The notes: generated from the sequence alone by a model not told the origin. Positions 34,716 to 46,891 are shown, counted from the first letter of the stretch. The stretch is 47,267 bases of DNA from Nymphaea colorata (GCF_008831285.2 NC_045144.1:2792001-2839267); one strand, 5' to 3'. A program made the numbers and translations.

Positions 34716-37700
34716 CTATACCTTTTTCAATGTGTAGAAGAAATAGTGGAAGCCATCACCAAATGCTTCCCATTCAATAGACCAAGTGAACTCTTCCATC
34801 TCAAATAAAGGCCGTCTGAAATGAGGCTGTGAAATATAAAATCAAAAATTTAATCAGCAAGAAAGGAAAGAACTGAAACCATACTCCAGAACACCAAATA
34901 GCAGTGAGGTGTGTTACCTGACCAAAAGAAATTGAAATGTAGGTGTCATCCTGTCTCAAAAGTCTGTGAACACATTTAAGCATGGCTATCACCTTGTCAA
35001 CAGTTGAAGGAGATGGATTCCATGGACCACCACTGTCCACGAAAAGTACATCCTTCAAATTGCAAATATAACTCAAGGTACACTCAGTGAAGGTCAAAAT
35101 AGCATCTAAAAACACTGATACTGGATTAAGGACTGGGAGCTGTGATCAATGCCTAGATAAACTTACCATGGTACCTTTGTCAATAACAACATCAAAAGAC
35201 TCCGTACTAAATGGCAAATGTAGCATGTCAGCTTCAAGAACCTGGATGCCTAAGATAAAAGCTCAAATCAGTTGACAAGAAGGAAGGTGGTGACTTTAAG
35301 TGCATCTCGCCCATTTGCACTTTGTCAGTGAAAGACGTAATGACAACACAGTATAAAACAGCCCTAAAACTTGACTGGCAGTGAGCACTATTAAACAAAA
35401 CCGATAGATCCTAAACTAAAACTTCCTGGCCGACTCAACCGGCTCGACTCAACTACTCAGTGATCCAGTCTTCAACCTGATCAAAGAAATGGAAAGACCA
35501 TGAATTGACAATAGCCAGCCGAGTAAGGGAATGACAAAGTCAAGCCATCCAATTTCAGGTGAGTCAGTACGTACATGAGATATTTTACATGAAAAATGAA
35601 GCTGTTAAAACTTAAAACCAGGCAGTTGACCTGGCGAGTCGTGAGCCAATTTCCATTCCGAGTCACTGGGTGACTGGGTCTTAAAAACTTGCTTTTGTCA
35701 CATATAAAACCTGAAAATTTCAGGCAGTATGTGAAATCTCCATGGAGCAGGAGGACAATGTGCTGCTGCTATACATAGATTTGTCACTAACCAGTAGGAC
35801 AATCAGTGAAAGGGCTTGATGTATCAAAGATTGAAAATGAGTGCAAAGTGTAATGGAAGTGTACAAAACTATTTGTCAAACAACCGTGCTTTCAACACAA
35901 AAAAGATTCTTGGAAAAGAAGCCAGGACTGAGCAACATATACCATTATATCTCATTTCCCTTAACCGCTTCTGCATCTTTTCTACAGCCACAGAAGAGAG
36001 GTCTATGCAAGTAATGTTTGTGATCCCATCCTTGTACAAATTTTCACACAATTGAGAACTCCCACAGCCTAACTCAAGAACCTGTATTTTCATCATTTAA
36101 AACAGCCTCCGACAGGTTAGCTTACGTTATGACAAGTGCATGTTAAGTTAACAACTTACCAAATAAAATACAATATCTTATCATTCGTTTTCACAAAGTC
36201 ATCCGAGACATTCAATGTTACTTGAAGTCACTAGATTCATTACATGTTTACAATATGATTCCTAAACAATAGAATATGGAATGAGTGTCGAAATGGTGCA
36301 CTTGTATAATGTAGCAGGTGGCTTTCAGGTATTAGCATTTACTGCAGGACCAGCCTTTAAGTACTTCCTCTACATAACCTTAACAACTCCACAATCCAAG
36401 ATGCAACACTCTTCATTATATGACTCAGCACCATCAAATAAGCCATAACACAACTTCTGCACGAGCCTAAGTGAGCACTTTATAAAAAAAAAATTAAATA
36501 GTAGTAGTCTTAATACTGTCTTATAGAACAATAGTTCCAATTAAACAAATTTTGTTATGTCCGATGTGCTATATAAGATGGACCAGACCAAGGGCCTGTA
36601 CCTGAGTTACATGGCGTGAGACACGGCTTGGGGCAGGTACACTGGCTCACTCATATAAGGTTGTGCAACTCTCTTATTGTTCAAGTGCTGCCATATGTGA
36701 TCTTATACAATCTCATATGTGATGTAATAGACGAAAAATTATATGCAAGCATCAAAGAGTGTCTGTTGGTGTGGCGGGATGACTGGCATTCTAGATGACA
36801 TTTAAGTCGTCTTCAACAATAGATTTAACTCATTCTAATAAACTGATGATTTAGTGGCCATGATTATTACCAAAATCTGGTTATGAAGTTTGATTTGGGT
36901 GTTTTGAAATTTGAAGTTTGCATAATGTGGACAGAACCGTGGACACTAAAACTTTTCCTTTTATTCATTGTTTTCAACCTTAAAAGTTAAAATAGCTGAA
37001 CCGATAAACACCAACATCTTGTAGATTAGAAGCCAAAAACCAACTATGTCATGTTAGCTCACTGGGACAGTAGACCACCTGTGAATTATCTTTCAAGTTT
37101 CTAGTTTCTACCCAGGCCTACTAGGATGCAAGATGAAATTTAGTTTCTGTATACATGGCCAGACTGTTTCCAGGTTGTATCATACTTAAAAGCCTGACAG
37201 GTAAGCTTGAAAAAGTCCCAGTTCCCAACCCACTTCCGATTCTATATCATTAATTGCAGGGAAGGATGACTTCGGCTCTTAGAAGCACTCCCCTAGGTAC
37301 TCAGAGGGCCTCTCAATGATATTTTAAAGCCCCATAAAGCTACAACCTTTACCTTAAAAGAAATGTAGACCTTTCCCCCTCAAAGACATTAAAAATTTGC
37401 CATAGAATCATAATCGAATTGCAGATACTCAACATTTGGTGTTTCTTAGTATTGATAAACTTTTATTTTCATTTCATCATCATATTTCAAGAACATCACC
37501 AATATTTTCTACCACGACATAAACCTTCAACAGTCGCACATGACTTAAGTCTAAGTCATGTGAAATGCAACATGTCAGAACAAAGTACACAGTTTTACAA
37601 ATTTTAACTGCACATAATGAGGGAAAAAGCCACATCTACTTTGTTGTACAGGAAATTGATTAGAATTATCTCTTTTGATGGAGGAAGCACAAGTTGGCAA

Positions 37701-39002
37701 AAAGAGAGATCACTGTCCACTTTTAGTTAAAAGGAAGAGGAACAAAGTCAGCAAACATTTTCCCAGGAGGATAGGAATACTTAATAGTAAAACATGGTCA
37801 TATCTCACTTCAGATTTATGTTGTTTTAAATTAAGAACCATTCCAAGTCAATGTCAACTAAGTTCATGAATGCCGTCTTGCTCCAAATGACTCAATGCAC
37901 AAAAAGACAAGAAGAATAAAGCAAAATTGAAAAGCTCTATATGTATAGAGTCGGTGGCTTTAACATGTCGGCTCATGATATGTTGGAAATGAGAGTAATC
38001 TTTCAACCATTCATAGTGATCTTCTGCGGTAAATCGCTTATTCCAGGGAATTCTCCGAAGAAAAGGAAAAAATCACGTTATGAGTTATGACACACCATTG
38101 ATGAACCACTCAGAAATCGTGAAGAAAAGAACTTGAGGAGTCCAACAAAATGAGCAGCAACAAACAAATTCAATAAAAAAAAAAAAGCAAAAGTTACTAA
38201 ACAAATATGTACACGAATAAGCAGATTTAGTAAGAAGAGCCAAAAGAACTGAACCACTAGAATGAAGCTTCAGACCATTACAAATGAATTGGTAGCGGAT
38301 ATATCTAGAGTAAGCAGTACCACGGCATTCTGTGTGTAGAACCAAAATGAAATCTACAAGAGCTATAAGATCCCGTAGGAGAGAAATAGAGACTCTACGA
38401 TTGCAGTTAAACAGAAAGTACACATTGGTGACAATCTACCAATTAAGCATTGCTTCGGTTTACATTCACTACACTTACTAATATATCGAAGGAGCTTCTG
38501 CTTCCTTCCTCATCAAATGCATAATTAAGTGTCAGAAGCTGCATAACAGCACGACCCAAGAAACCCACGCTCAAACACAACTCCAGACTGCTGGAAAGCA
38601 TTCCTGTTCCTCATAATTACACATCAAAAGACCCCCAGAGTTTCCATCGCCACGAAAGCCACCAAAATAAAAGCAGCCATATTGCCATTAGTCAATGCAA
38701 TTTTCCCAGGAAAAACCTTACGTATCGCGATGAACCAACAATAAAACTACGATTTAGAGGATGAAAGGACAAGCGAAAAGTATCGTTCTTGAATTCGCTG
38801 AGACAGGGAAAAGAGAAGGAAATCAGAAAGACGAATTTTTAAACCAATCAGAGAGCACAGGGATACTCCTTGAATTTCATGAAAATGACACGCAGATCCC
38901 TCACCAATAATTAGGGTCGAGGTAAGCCTTGACGCTCAAAAGCAAAGAAAGACCATTCTTCTTCCTCTCGTCTTCCTTCCTCGATTTGAGAACCTCCTCC
39001 AT
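34716..39002 (-). CDS. SAM-dependent methyltransferase, EEF1AKMT4-like (6 exons)
   Basis: Class I methyltransferase resembling human EEF1AKMT4 and its plant homologues; the human protein methylates a lysine of translation factor eEF1A, so that role is only inferred. Exons (-): 39002-38905, 38043-37947 (or to 37965), 36081-35943, 35249-35167, 35052-34918, 34826-34716 (TAG), about 220 residues. Seen: AYLDPNYW, then NKRFTAEDHYEWLKDYSHF in exon 2; SAM motif I VLELGCGSSQ at about 66; IDLSSVAVEKMQ; VLEADMLHLPF; SFDVVIDKGTMDVLFVDSGG; PHFRRPLFEMEEFTWSIE; FGDGFHYFFYTLKKV. Exons 3-6 join with perfect GT-AG borders and phases. Exon 2 does not: its expected acceptor reads TG and its expected donor reads AT. 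The gene may be rare-spliced, mis-spliced or decaying. Start: ATG in good context. Confidence 0.85.
36082..37946 (-). other. Methyltransferase intron, 1.87 kb
   Basis: The acceptor is AAAATACAG. The donor is uncertain (see gene entry). AT-rich, with no transposon ends or ORF of merit. Confidence 0.6.
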
Positions 39003-40169
39003 GGATTACTGCTTCCAAAGCCGACTCAGGAACCAGAACAGAGGCTACCCAAATCTAGACGAAAGGAAAACAAACCTATCTCTCGCATCCGACGAGGCAG
39101 ACACAGCAGAGCTCAGGAAACTCGCGCCATTTATGCGCGGCGGAATTTGGGTCTAAACTAAATAGCTATTGCGCTTCCCGTCTAAAATGTTTTTGGACTA
39201 ACGGTTCGAACCTGATCTCCTGATCCAAATCTCCCGAACAAAATCGATTAAGGTAAACATGTTTCGCTAATAAACTCGATTACGTTTAACTTGTTAAACT
39301 CTGAAAGCAAAAGTATAATACGTAGGGGTGCTGGTATAAACTCACTAACCAATTCGTAAGCTAAAAGATTGAAACATCAAAAAGGGATCTTCTACTTATA
39401 TAAACAACATATAAACAAGATGTTAAATGAATGAAAGCTTCAGCTTCAACCAAGCGGTGTGTCTCTCCATTCACTAAAAAAGAAAAAAAAAGTATAAATA
39501 ATGATGATCATACTGATTAATGTTACATATTGAACATACATTAAATATGAGCAACCCATCTGCTTTCACAGGCCAGGTTGGCTCAATGTCGGGCAATCGG
39601 TCGCCCTACCAAAAAAGTTCTGATAGTGAGATATGTGCTTGGATTTACTTGATATAAACCAGGCTTTAACGGAACATTTCCTTCTCTTTTAAATCTCTAG
39701 TAAAAAAGAATAAGGAAGATATTAGGTAATGGTTTACTCTTTTTTTAATTAATGTAGAGATAGATTTTTCTTTCAAGATAAATTATGTAAAAGCGGAGGC
39801 CCCTAGAGTCTTGAGCATTAAGAAATTTAACTAAAAAAATCTGTGATGCCCAAGTAGAAGACCGCGTCAAACACATCGAATTTATCTTCTAACCATTAAG
39901 CCTACCATAAAATGGAAATGATTAGCCTTCAAAGCCAACCTGCTGTTAGTGGAGACCATGCTCAGTCATGCGAGGTTAACCTTCTAATTGTGGCAGTTGA
40001 GTTCAAATCACCTGAAGGAAACGGTGAGGAAATAATGGAACACGACTTCATTTGACTGTAAAAGAAAAGGCGGTTAGAATACGCGGAAAAACAGGGAGAG
40101 AGTGAGCGACTGTGAGAGAGCGGGAAAATCGGAAGGTTCAAATTAAGAGACCTTCTAACCGTTCTAAGA

Positions 40170-40200
<31 letters not shown>
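39003..40200. promoter_or_regulatory. Divergent intergenic region between the methyltransferase and CAF1
   Basis: The two genes are transcribed away from each other, so both promoters lie here. A (GA)n tract at about 40166-40201 stands just before the CAF1 leader, a common position for GAGA elements in plants. I did not find a definite TATA box. Confidence 0.55.
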
Positions 40201-40204
<4 letters not shown>

Positions 40205-40455
40205 AAAGATCGTTGCTCACGATGATCAATTTGACGATCACGCTCACGTCTGGCTTGCCATTCTTGATAAGGAAACCTTTGTTACGTGGGGACTGGGAAA
40301 GTGGCGATGCCCAAGTCTTTAATTTTTATAAATTGGAGGCTCCTTCCGAGTTTGGGATCACTGAGCTTTGCTTCATTAAGTTTCAGGTTCTCTTTGCTTC
40401 GGTACCCACAACAGAAGAAGAAGAAGAAGAAGAAGAAGAAGAAGAAGAAGAAGAA

Positions 40456-40487
<32 letters not shown>

Positions 40488-40515
40488 AGAAGGAGAAGAA
40501 TGGAGATTGAAGTGA
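40201..40515 (+). other. Upstream ORF overlapping the CAF1 start, ending in poly-Glu
   Basis: An ATG directly after the (GA)n tract opens 104 codons (MKRSLLTMINLTITL...). It runs through the (GAA)n repeat as a long Glu run and stops at 40515, 13 bases past the CAF1 ATG and out of frame with it. If the transcript starts upstream of 40201 this would be an inhibitory overlapping uORF. It has no homologue I know. Confidence 0.4.
40411..40499. repeat. (GAA)n microsatellite in the CAF1 leader
   Basis: About 29 trinucleotides, almost pure, ending one base before the CAF1 ATG. Depending on frame it reads poly-Glu, poly-Lys or poly-Arg. Confidence 0.95.
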
Positions 40516-41417
40516 GGGAAGTGTGGTATTGGAACCTTAGAAAAGAGATGGCTACGATTGCATGCTTGAAAGATTATTTTCCCTTTGTGGCTTTTGACAC
40601 GGAGTTCCCTGGCTTCCTTGTGTCTTCGTCTTGGAAGGCATCTCCGGATGAGTTATACGCCGACATGAAATCGAATGTAGATGGCTTGAAAGTGATTCAA
40701 GTTGGCCTCGCCTTATTCGACGCCTGGGGTAGGCTTCCGTTCTCGAGGCCAAATCGTGCGGTGGTGTGGCAGTTCAACCTCTCCGATTTCGACCCATCTT
40801 GTGATCGCCACTCGCCTTCCGCAGTCGAGTTTCTGAAAGAGAACGGCATCGATCTTGAAGCGACTCGACGTCAGGGGATCAAATCCATCAGGCTCTGCCG
40901 AGAGTTTTGGGCCGCAGGATTGCTGGCCAACCGTCGTCTTGTTTGGCTTTGCTTCCATGGGAGCTATGATTTTGGGTATATGTTAAAGCTGATTGAAGGT
41001 GGGAAGCCGTTGCCCCTTACTCGACACGAATTCATGAAGAAGGTGAAGGCCTGCTTTTGCAATATATACGATCTGAAGTACATCGCTAAGTCTTACGATG
41101 AACTTAAGAGAGGTAGACTGGGGCTTTGCAAGATGGCTGAAATTCTTCGAGTTAAGGATTACTTGGAGCGCTCTCAGGAGGTGGATAACAAACAAAAAGT
41201 GGGGAATCACAGGTACCACCAAGCTGGATGGGACAGCCTAGTTACTGGCATGTCCTTTTTTCGGCTGCGAACGATTCCCGTGGTTCAAGCTCTGAAGCAT
41301 AGCTCATGTGAGCTGCGAGCAATTGATTACTCAGGTTTCAACGCGGTGATGAGGGATTCTTATGGAGCGATTTTTGACATAGAGGCTAAGGTGGGTAACG
41401 CAGTCTCAGCATATTAA
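40500..41417 (+). CDS. CAF1: CCR4-associated factor 1 (CAF1/POP2) deadenylase, intronless
   Basis: The 3'-5' poly(A) exonuclease subunit of the CCR4-NOT complex, which shortens mRNA tails in the cytoplasm. 305 residues, slightly longer than the usual 270-285, and without introns as in most plant CAF1 genes. The DEDD-type active site is visible: Asp33 and Glu35 in FDTEFPG, Asp157 in FHGSYDFGY, and His240/Asp245 in YHQAGWDSLVTG. The start IEVREVWYWNLRKE corresponds to the conserved IREVWADNL opening, so ATG 40500 is right; its context (A at -3, G at +4) is strong. The extra length is a C-terminal tail after SLVTGMSFF that ends AKVGNAVSAY and does not look like the usual CAF1 end. Which of the several plant CAF1 paralogues it matches cannot be decided here. 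Confidence 0.95.
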   Translation: MEIEVREVWYWNLRKEMATIACLKDYFPFVAFDTEFPGFLVSSSWKASPDELYADMKSNVDGLKVIQVGLALFDAWGRLPFSRPNRAVVWQFNLSDFDPSCDRHSPSAVEFLKENGIDLEATRRQGIKSIRLCREFWAAGLLANRRLVWLCFHGSYDFGYMLKLIEGGKPLPLTRHEFMKKVKACFCNIYDLKYIAKSYDELKRGRLGLCKMAEILRVKDYLERSQEVDNKQKVGNHRYHQAGWDSLVTGMSFFRLRTIPVVQALKHSSCELRAIDYSGFNAVMRDSYGAIFDIEAKVGNAVSAY

Positions 41418-43017
41418 TTCAGTGCAGCAGAATGAGCGGCAGGGAGAGGAGCATGTAACTACCGTTCATGAAGCTAACCATCCTCTGTTGCTGCTTCCCA
41501 CGTGGTGTTGTTCCACTGTAGCGTATCGATGTGTTTGTCTCTCACTCCACTCTGGACATCAAGTGTTCCTGTAAGGAAGTTAAGTCACATGTCCTCCTGT
41601 TTGTTGTTGGCATAACATCAGCTTACGTTCAATTCTTTTGTGTACAATGTACATCTGTCTCTGTCTCTCTCTGATGTATTGGAAGGAGGGAACTGTATAT
41701 CAGGATGTTTATTGCTTAGATTTTGCCTAATATACAAGCTTATGCTCATGAAACGGTGGTCTTATATCTGTAATGTCTCTTTAATTAGTTGATCAGAGCA
41801 ATTACCAATTAATGAAGAATTAAGTTGTCCATTTATTTCTGTCAAATTATTGGGGTTTTCAATGTCTCCTTCCAACCTGCGCTGGTTATAAATTTGTAGG
41901 AAATCCTAGGAAGTATAGTCTGAGGTCTCCCTTTCTACCTGTTCTCAGATTAGTGTGTTTCTGAAGCTGACTGGACATACTATGGCATTGTGAGGCACAA
42001 ATTTCATTAGCCATATTTCATAATTTAGAATCTTGTTGTCGTTATTTTTTTTTATATCGATTCAAGGGCTTTGTTTCCCTTATTTTTTCTCTAAAAGTAC
42101 CTGTAATGAGCATTTAGGCCTGCTGCTTGAAGAGCAGAACCCTTCTACCATGAGTTTAACCTGCAGGATCATATATAATACTCATCTCAATCTTGCGTAA
42201 ATTTGCTATATTGTGATGCTTCATGATGAGGTTTCAGGTTGACTCTTCTGTTTATAAAATGTAGTTGTGTTGCGATCATTATTTGGGAAAAAAAAGCTGC
42301 ATGAAACCAAATTTTCTTATATGGTTTAGTATTAAAGAAATTAACTTCAGATATGTGCTTTTAAGTAGTTTTCATGTTATTAAAGTGTTGATCTTATGCT
42401 CTATTGGTGGTTTATTTCAAATATACTGAAGTTTGGTATTCTGGTACTGATTAATGCAACTTATGCTTTTAACGATTAATTATGTGATCTTCTTTTCGAA
42501 TAAAGGTACCACTTCCGTTGTAACTCGTATTTGTTTTCAACTGGAGCCGAGGTTCTTGGTGCCATAGATCTGATAGATTTACATTCATTACTAATAGAAT
42601 TTGCTCCAATTGTTTTACAAACCATTAGGAGCCAGTGGAGCTATATAAACTTGAACGCTTGGAATAAGTATAACCAATGTCCAAACAGGGATGAGCATGT
42701 GGGATTCCCCATGAAAATCAATTCTCTTGTGGAACACATAGTACTTCATTAGTCTTCACTACTTTCACCTCCGTCGCTGCCTCCATGCGAATACCTGCTT
42801 CCAACCAGAGCCCATGATAGATCCACGGCGCCGTCGATTGAGATCAAAGTCCGTTGCAGTAACAAGGGATGGAGATGCTGGTCGGACACGTTTGCAAGAA
42901 TGACAATTGAGTGGAGTGCATTATTGAACTTTAACATGAATAATAGCGCTTATAAAGTAGTGTCTCATGTTTCCTTATTTCTTTATTCTTTATGCATGTA
43001 TATAATTTATTCCATAG
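41418..43017. other. CAF1 3' flank and intergenic DNA
   Basis: A CT-rich run (41660-41674) and a TGTATATC/ATATACAAGC segment near 41692-41740 fit a CAF1 3' UTR. Further right, the ORF at 42531-42752 has no recognisable domain. No gene is supported. Confidence 0.45.
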
Positions 43018-43435
43018 TCGTAAATAATGTCTGAGAGTCTTAAATAGTACAATACTGTGAGCTTGAAAAAAACTGAAAAAATGTGAAAAAAATAGTAAGT
43101 TTTTAACAAACTAAAAATGGGTGGAAAATAATTAAGTGAGAAACTAATAACACAGACATTACAAGATAATTAGATTTTTAACAAATCAAAAATAAAAAAT
43201 GAAAAAAAAACTGCTTGATATTAAACAAACTGAAAATGAAATGAAAAAAAGTGAAAAAAACACACAAAAATGCGTTAATTCGTTTTTAATGTTTTTCTTA
43301 AAAAAAATGCATTTTTTTAAGTTTTAAACGGGCCATTTACTTTATTGCGTTTTTTCATGTTTTTTTCGAAAAAAAAAACACGTTTTTTTCACTTTATTTT
43401 TCCCCTTTCAACCTTGAAACAAGGCTACAAAAAAA
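43018..43435. repeat. Low-complexity A/T-rich tract with recurring GTGAAAAAAA words
   Basis: About 400 bp built of short words such as CTGAAAAAATGTGAAAA on the left and TTTTTTCACTTT-like complements on the right (near 43360-43405). The whole has a loose inverted-repeat character. Confidence 0.7.
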
Positions 43436-43548
43436 AAGGTGTTTTGGGATATCATCAGTTTAAATAAACTGAAGATCTTAATAGCATGATAAATTCATGC
43501 TACATGTTGTTAAAAACCATGTAGTTAAGGTCAGGGGACCAGAAGAAA

Positions 43549-43583
43549 GGGGGGCGGCGGGCGGGTGAGGGGGAGGGAGAGGT
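43549..43583 (+). other. G-rich tract with quadruplex potential
   Basis: At least five runs of three or more G separated by 1-4 bases lie within 35 bp (GGGGGGCGGCGGGCGGGTGA, then GGGGGAGGG). It stands out from the AT-rich surroundings. Confidence 0.7.
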
Positions 43584-45031
43584 TCTTATGACTGATTGCC
43601 AAGCTAACTCTTGGAAATTTTGAAGTTCCAATTCAACAAGTGATCATAGATTGCAGAAGGTCGATGGCAGTACAGCCAGGCCTGTTACATTCAGAGTGGT
43701 TCTCTATTCTCCAATTACCCAAGTTTTGAGATCCTTCAACTTAGAATATGTAAGAAGAAAACGAGATTTTTACATGCACCAAAGGGCAAATTACGTACTT
43801 TACTAAACTTCAAGCTCCATTAGTCAATCAAGATCGGACATTACAGAAGGAGGACTCCTAAAACCAGATCTGAATCTGAAAGATCCAGCATTTGCATGCA
43901 AGCGGCTTTTAATTCTTGCCAGATGATTGTTTGAAACTCTGATCATGAGTAACTGCATGCAAAAACAACAACCCAACTAAAAAATTAAATCTTGTTTTCT
44001 TCACAAAATTGGACTTTGTAAATCCAAAGTTGAGCTACTCGTCGAGAAGACTAGGCCCATTGGATTCCCATCTTTCCCAATTTTATCTCGATACCCATAT
44101 GACTCCCTCTTTTCTTTGTTTCAGTACCAGAGAGGAGAACTTTTTCTAGCTCAAGTTTTTTTTTTTTTTTTTTCTCACCGACTGCTGTCAAATAACAAGC
44201 CCTTGAGAGATTTCAAGAGGCATCTTTTTTCATGTCTATGAAGGACAAGCAAAAATTTTATTTGATTTTTGTTATGCTAATGTTAGCCATAAGGATCGGA
44301 ATTCAAACAGAGCAAAAAAGAACCAATATTTCAAGAAAATTATGAAGATGATATCAGAGAATACGAAGATAATGGAAATAAGCAGGGCTATCATAACTTA
44401 AAATAGTTTCCTAAATCAAGGAGATGATTCAGAACGCTGTCGATATGAGTAACTATTGAAACCAAATCCTCTTGCTCAATTTACCATTATCCAAGGTAAT
44501 AGAGCTGTATTGGATTGTGTTATTTTATAAAAAAGCTCTCCAAGTTACTAATGCTTAGTTAAAGAAAGAAAAGAAAAGAAAAGAAAAGAAAAGAGACTTT
44601 CCATTTAGAGGCTTACCTGTTATAATATTTTCAAATGAAGCCTCAGATTTCTGATTTCTTTCTGTAAACAGCTTCTTGATCGCTACCATGAAGAAGCGAC
44701 GATTTGATTCAAGTTTATGGCATTATGACAGGTAAAACTTGGAAAACTCTATTCCTAATTGGCTATAAGAAATCAGCGTTCTATAGGATACTCAAAATCG
44801 TTGAAACACGCATGAAAGTATGCTCCCATATTGTTAAAAAAAAAAAAAAATTAAAGAGAAAAGCTCTCCAAATTACTAATATTTCTTCGTGAAAATGAAA
44901 GAAGCAAACACATAGATGCCCTCTTATGGCGGAGAGGGTAAGCTGGGCACACCATTGTTTTAAAACCTAGTTACTTGGGACTCGACTCCTTCATTATCCA
45001 TCTGTGACTTAGTAGGTCGGTTTGATGAATT
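43584..45031. other. Intergenic, no gene seen
   Basis: Contains poly-T (about 44159-44174), an (AAAAG)n microsatellite (about 44565-44594) and two similar 19-bp words AGCTCTCCAAGTTACTAAT (44535) and AGCTCTCCAAATTACTAAT (44864). ORFs are short and without motifs. Confidence 0.5.
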
Positions 45032-45453
45032 TAGGGATGTCAGTATATCCATTTGAATTGGATATCTGATCAAATTGTTTCAAAGATACCAAAAAAAAAT
45101 AATAATGTCCGATTAAGAAGTTGGATGTGATTCAGATTCAAGAAATGACATCGGATCGGTTTCAGATGTATATAAATATCTGATCGGATTTGGATTCGGA
45201 TTCGGATCGAGTTTAATTTTAAATAAATAATTTATATCCAATGCTCTTACATTTTGAAAATTAGCTGGATTCGGATATGAACGTCAAAATCAGATTCAGA
45301 TCGGATTCGAATTGTGAAATCAGATTTTGGATCTGGATACGAATTTTTTTAGTAGTATTTGGACCCGAATTCAAATCCGAGTGTATGAATATATGCAAAA
45401 GTGGTTATAGTTAAGAGTATATCTGATTTAAATCCAACCCGTTGACATCCCTA
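45032..45453. mobile_element. TIR repeat 'TAGGGATGT', copy B
   Basis: It starts TAGGGATGTCAG and ends TTGACATCCCTA, 422 bp, the same family as 29864-30269. The body is dense in GGATTCGGATTCGGATC-like words of shifting phase. Non-coding, no clear target duplication. Confidence 0.7.
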
Positions 45454-46851
45454 TCAATGATTCGGCCTGGGTTTTGAAAGCTATATCATTTCTAAAGAAA
45501 ACCCATACATAACTTGTCATATTTGAACATATAAGGTTGTAGAATGATTAAGATTACTTGCATAATTCAGAAATCGTTCTCCCTAACAGTGACCACCTCT
45601 TGAAAGCTGAAGATTTTTCCTGGTTTGCGACTCAAAAAACTGCATTCAGGTTGAGAGACTTTGTTTTAATTAGCAGCATAAAATCCCAAGATTGTTTTTT
45701 TTTTTTTTTTTTGCTTCTAGAGCTTGCAAGAGAATTGAACCAACAATTGGTTTTTAGAAGCTGCTAATCCAATGAGATATTTTAATGGTAAAAACTGTTA
45801 CTGTCTCTTGAATCTGTCCAACGAATTAGCTGAGTGGCTTCATAAAACAATGACAGTTTGTTACTGGCTTCTAAACATATACCAATTACAAGACAAAGCC
45901 TATAAATTTGATTTCAAGAACATATTTCTAAAATAGAAAAAAAGATGTAATTCATTTGCATTGGATACTTTCTCATCATTTTTAGCACTTGACCCGAACA
46001 AAAGGAACCCATTGAGCAATACGCGTTTAGAAAACTAAGCCCGTGACATCTGAGTGGCATTGCATTAAGGATATTCATCGTATCTGATTGACCATTTAAT
46101 TTTTGGAGTAAGAACTCAGGTTGATCACAATCTATGGAGACAAAAATGGATTCTATGAACAGACTGAATTTTTCCGGAGAATAATTGAAGTAGGAAAATG
46201 TGGCATCTTAATGCTTTGACATATTGCATATATTTCAGTGTCGCAAAATTCATTTTACAAGTTTAATCGGTGAGCAACCAGGCAATTCATCAACTGAATT
46301 AATAGTGAATCAGCAAAAAATAATATTAAGAAGATTATTTGAAATATATAATACAAAAATAAATTATAAAAAGAAAGTTATTCAAATATTTTAAAATTGT
46401 TTAAAAACTAACAAGCAACAACAGGTTGATTTTGGTAACACCTATTTGTGTATAGAACTATAAACCAATGTTTCCTTTAGAAAAGGACTCGGCTTGGTCC
46501 CAAGTGAGAGCAAGAGACCCACCACTCAAAAAGACAAAACTTTTACCCAATCCTTGCTACTTTCAATGTCTTTAAGATTACCCTTACTACACTTCAACTC
46601 ACATCAATGATATCTCTTTTGCATAAGAGAGTTGATGTCCTTGACACTTAAAAATGGAGACTGACCACCTACTAGTTTGACACTAAATGAAGACCGACCA
46701 CCTATCAACCCGCACCCCAAGTCGTTCCACTAACCCCCTCAAAGGACTCTAGCTGGTTTGAAAGTGAATTTACATTCTTCTACTCAAAACAGCAAGGCAA
46801 ACCTCTCTCTCTCTCTCTCTTCTAATCAAAGCAGAAAGGCAAACTCTTCTA

Positions 46852-46891
<40 letters not shown>

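Noticed and set aside
42531-42752. 73-codon ORF right of CAF1
   Set aside because: No domain, no splice context and no composition change from intergenic DNA.
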